From contig PYIU01000001.1 of NCBI GenBank assembly GCA_003415625.1, positions 7,070,210-7,134,209 on the forward strand: DNA of 64,000 nt, given 5' to 3'. Shown here one piece after another: positions 62,194-64,000 of this stretch (positions are counted from its first letter, which is position 1; each line of letters starts with the position of its first letter). The position numbers and the translations under genes were made by a program. The stretch is from Aquanectria penicillioides. Lineage: Eukaryota; Ascomycota; Sordariomycetes; Hypocreales; Nectriaceae. The notes beneath the pieces were generated by a model. That model saw nothing but the letters and a program-made list of their open reading frames with translations. It searched no databases and was not told the origin of the DNA.

Positions 62194-63266
62194 GCTCACC
62201 CACGCTTGCACTCACCCACACGCACACCCTCCCACTTCTGCGCTGCTCGGCGTCGTTCGTTCGTTGCCCCCTCCCATGGCGACCTTCCTCTTGCGAAAGC
62301 TGTGGCCCGGGTTTCATCAGCTGGGCCAAGCCAACCAAAGTTGGAGTGGAGGGGGGGGCAGCGTAAAAAAGGCTTCTGCAAATGACGTTCCTGAAACGGC
62401 GTTGGCTTTAGGCCGGGCCCCCCTGATGGGCCAGGCCACTAGAGGATGAGCTAGCCAGGGGGTCGGGGCCAACGTGGGCCGACCGTGACCATGGCCCCCA
62501 GTGCGTCCTCCGGCAAGCCCGTTATAATGTCTCACGCCGAGCCCAGTCTTCTTCGAAGGCTTCTAGAAGGCTTCTGCTTCTCTGCTTTCTCTCTCACTCT
62601 CTCAGTCAGTTTAAGTTACTCACAGACCTGTGCGCAGCCCCTCTCCTTCTTTGTCTCTCTGCCTCTTTGTCCGAGTGTCTTCCCTCCCGCTCCCACCACG
62701 TACCCTCTCGCCTCACACCTGTCACAACCTTCACCCTCTTGCGCCTGCAACCACAGCCATCGCAGCCAACGCTCCAGAATTTCACCTCTTCTTACTTAAT
62801 CGTCGCGGGCTGGCGATCTTCTCTCCTTAATACGCACTTTCAGGGCCAACGACGTTGACGACCTCCCCCCGGCCGCGCTTGTCCAGTCCCACCCCAGGCA
62901 TCCGTCAAGTCGCTCCCGACGACGACCGCTCCTTCACTCACGAGCCTCGACTGGCCTCGACTCTGACCGTCGAATTTCACCCACTTTCGACTCGATTCTG
63001 ATTTCTCCCGATCGTAGACCGCCCCGGCTGTGAATTACGGTCTTCAGTCGCTTCTGTTCTCTCCCCCGGAAGCCCCATGCGAGTCTTGTCTTCGGCCACT
63101 ACCTCGTCACTCGACCGCTGAAAAAAAGGTGACGGAAACTCACCACCACCACCGCCGCCAAAACCCGCTTGTCAGCACCACCTTCGCTGCCGCATTCTCC
63201 TCACCACAGCGCTGAGCGCGCATCATCGCCCTGTCTGACGACTCGAGCGGTGAGCACTCTAGCGAA

Positions 63267-64000
63267 ATGTTTTCGTTCCCTATCCAGGACGAGCAGGCCG
63301 TGAGGCCCTTATCTGAGGACGACCAGCAAGTGTTGTTGGGGCTCGTCCGTCGCTATGGCGCCTCCAGCCTCATCTGCGCCCTGAGCGGCGTTGCTGCACC
63401 TTGTGAGTTCCCTTTGTTTTTAAACCACCAAGAGTGGTCTCACTGCTTTGGCATTCTCAGACTCACACTTTCATAGCCCGTGCCTCCACCTTCTCGGCCA
63501 CAACCCTCCTCAGCAACACCAGCGCTCCCTCTCTCACCTGGAGCAGCTCAGAGGCTTCCCACGGCCGCTCCGATGCCGCCTCGATTCGCACTCAATCCAC
63601 CTGGCAGGATAACAACACCGACGTTCCTTCGATTCATGATGGCGAGATTGGAAAGGTCTCCACCGACAGGACCTGGCTTGACTCGCCGGCCCTCATGCAA
63701 TCGCCTCTCCCCTCCGACGTCACTTCTCACCCTTCTCCCCGACATGTCGCACCCACTTCCAAGAAGTACCAGTGCCCTATGTGCTACCTGGACAACAACC
63801 CCGTGGGCTTTGGTCGCAAGAGCGATTTCAAGAAGCATCTCTACAACTTCCACGGTGCCGATGTGACGTGGCTGTGCAAGACTAAGGGGTGCCATCTTTC
63901 TTTTGCTACCGAGCGCGCCTATAGCACACACGCCAAAGAGACTCACCGCATGGACGCGCTTCCCAACAGTTCGGCGAAGACCGATCTCTGCCCCCAGGTT
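63267..64000 (+). CDS. C2H2 zinc-finger protein, paralogue of 41160, cut by window end
   Basis: Start ATG at 63267 (context AGCGAAATG). Exon 1 runs to 63402, then a 74-nt intron (63403-63476; GTGAGT donor, CATAG acceptor), then an open frame to the window edge; 220 residues are visible. The N-terminal helical block reads VLLGLVRRYGASSLICAL, matching the LLRHLMRRYG block of the gene at 41160. A Ser/Thr-rich stretch follows, then finger 1 (CPMC to KKHLYNFH), finger 2 (CKTKGC to HAKETH) and the shared block DLCPQV. Length after the edge is unknown. Same family, order and first-intron site as the upstream paralogue, with clear sequence divergence, so the duplication is not recent. Nuclear DNA-binding role inferred. 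Confidence 0.85.

Larger units (their letters stand above)
53904..63266. other. 9.4-kb gene desert upstream of the second C2H2 gene
   Basis: No supported gene in about 9.4 kb. It holds simple repeats: GGCAA pentamers (57081-57124), AATC tetramers (61221-61247), an ACCAGC hexamer tract (61490-61545) and (CA)n (62168-62193). The last 1.1 kb before 63267 is strongly pyrimidine-rich on the plus strand, as in a long leader. Short frames such as 57984-58475 and 60899-61699 are low-complexity and lack motifs. Confidence 0.5.

Noticed and set aside
1..64000. CRISPR arrays, bacterial operons, rRNA genes
   Set aside because: None seen; the gene structure is fungal, and no spaced direct repeats or rRNA landmarks were found.

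Overview
The window is nuclear DNA from a filamentous ascomycete fungus, probably a Sordariomycete. The grounds are short spliceosomal introns (47-177 nt, mostly GTAAGT-like donors with CTAAC-like branch sites), fungal-type proteins (an Hmt1-type ABC transporter, Sgt2, an ATF-type bZIP factor, a seven-cysteine metallothionein in the Neurospora CuMT spacing, Gal1), and two transposons whose interiors carry the TpA-rich, stop-riddled signature of repeat-induced point mutation (RIP). The exact species cannot be told from the sequence alone.

Layout. 831-2906 is a dead pogo/Fot1-like DNA transposon with perfect 80-bp inverted ends and a transposase that ends in a SAP domain. 2.9-6.8 kb is gene-poor with doubtful gene relics. 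7277-8425 encodes a bZIP factor. 11903-16093 encodes a heavy-metal-tolerance ABC half-transporter whose reading frame is broken once, and whose spliced C-terminus appears to carry a long disordered extension with a PAM2-like motif and an RG-rich tail. 16618-17992 (minus) is Sgt2, with the start codon alone in its first coding exon. 19108-20673 (minus) is a RING-CH membrane protein. 23520-24336 is a four-TM protein. 24736-24906 (minus) is a 26-residue metallothionein that I assembled from two exons. 26614-27378 (minus) is an unrecognised protein. 28734-30369 is galactokinase and 31758-32588 an intronless alpha/beta hydrolase.

The right half is sparse. An 8.6-kb gene desert precedes a C2H2 factor (41160-42959). 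A secreted-protein pseudogene with two in-frame stops lies at 45579-46100 (minus). A tRNA-Ser(AGA) at 47938-48019 is followed 374 bp later by a complete, RIP-mutated Ty1/copia element (48394-53898, 259-bp LTRs, AAACG target duplication). A second, 9.4-kb desert leads to a paralogue of the C2H2 factor, cut by the window end (63267-64000).

Common threads: two metal-handling genes (Hmt1-like transporter and metallothionein) lie within 9 kb of each other, and the two C2H2 paralogues share domain order, first-intron site and a long pyrimidine-rich leader. Two transposons and one host-like gene show C-to-T/G-to-A decay. All intron boundaries given here were placed by eye from splice signals and frame, without transcript evidence.
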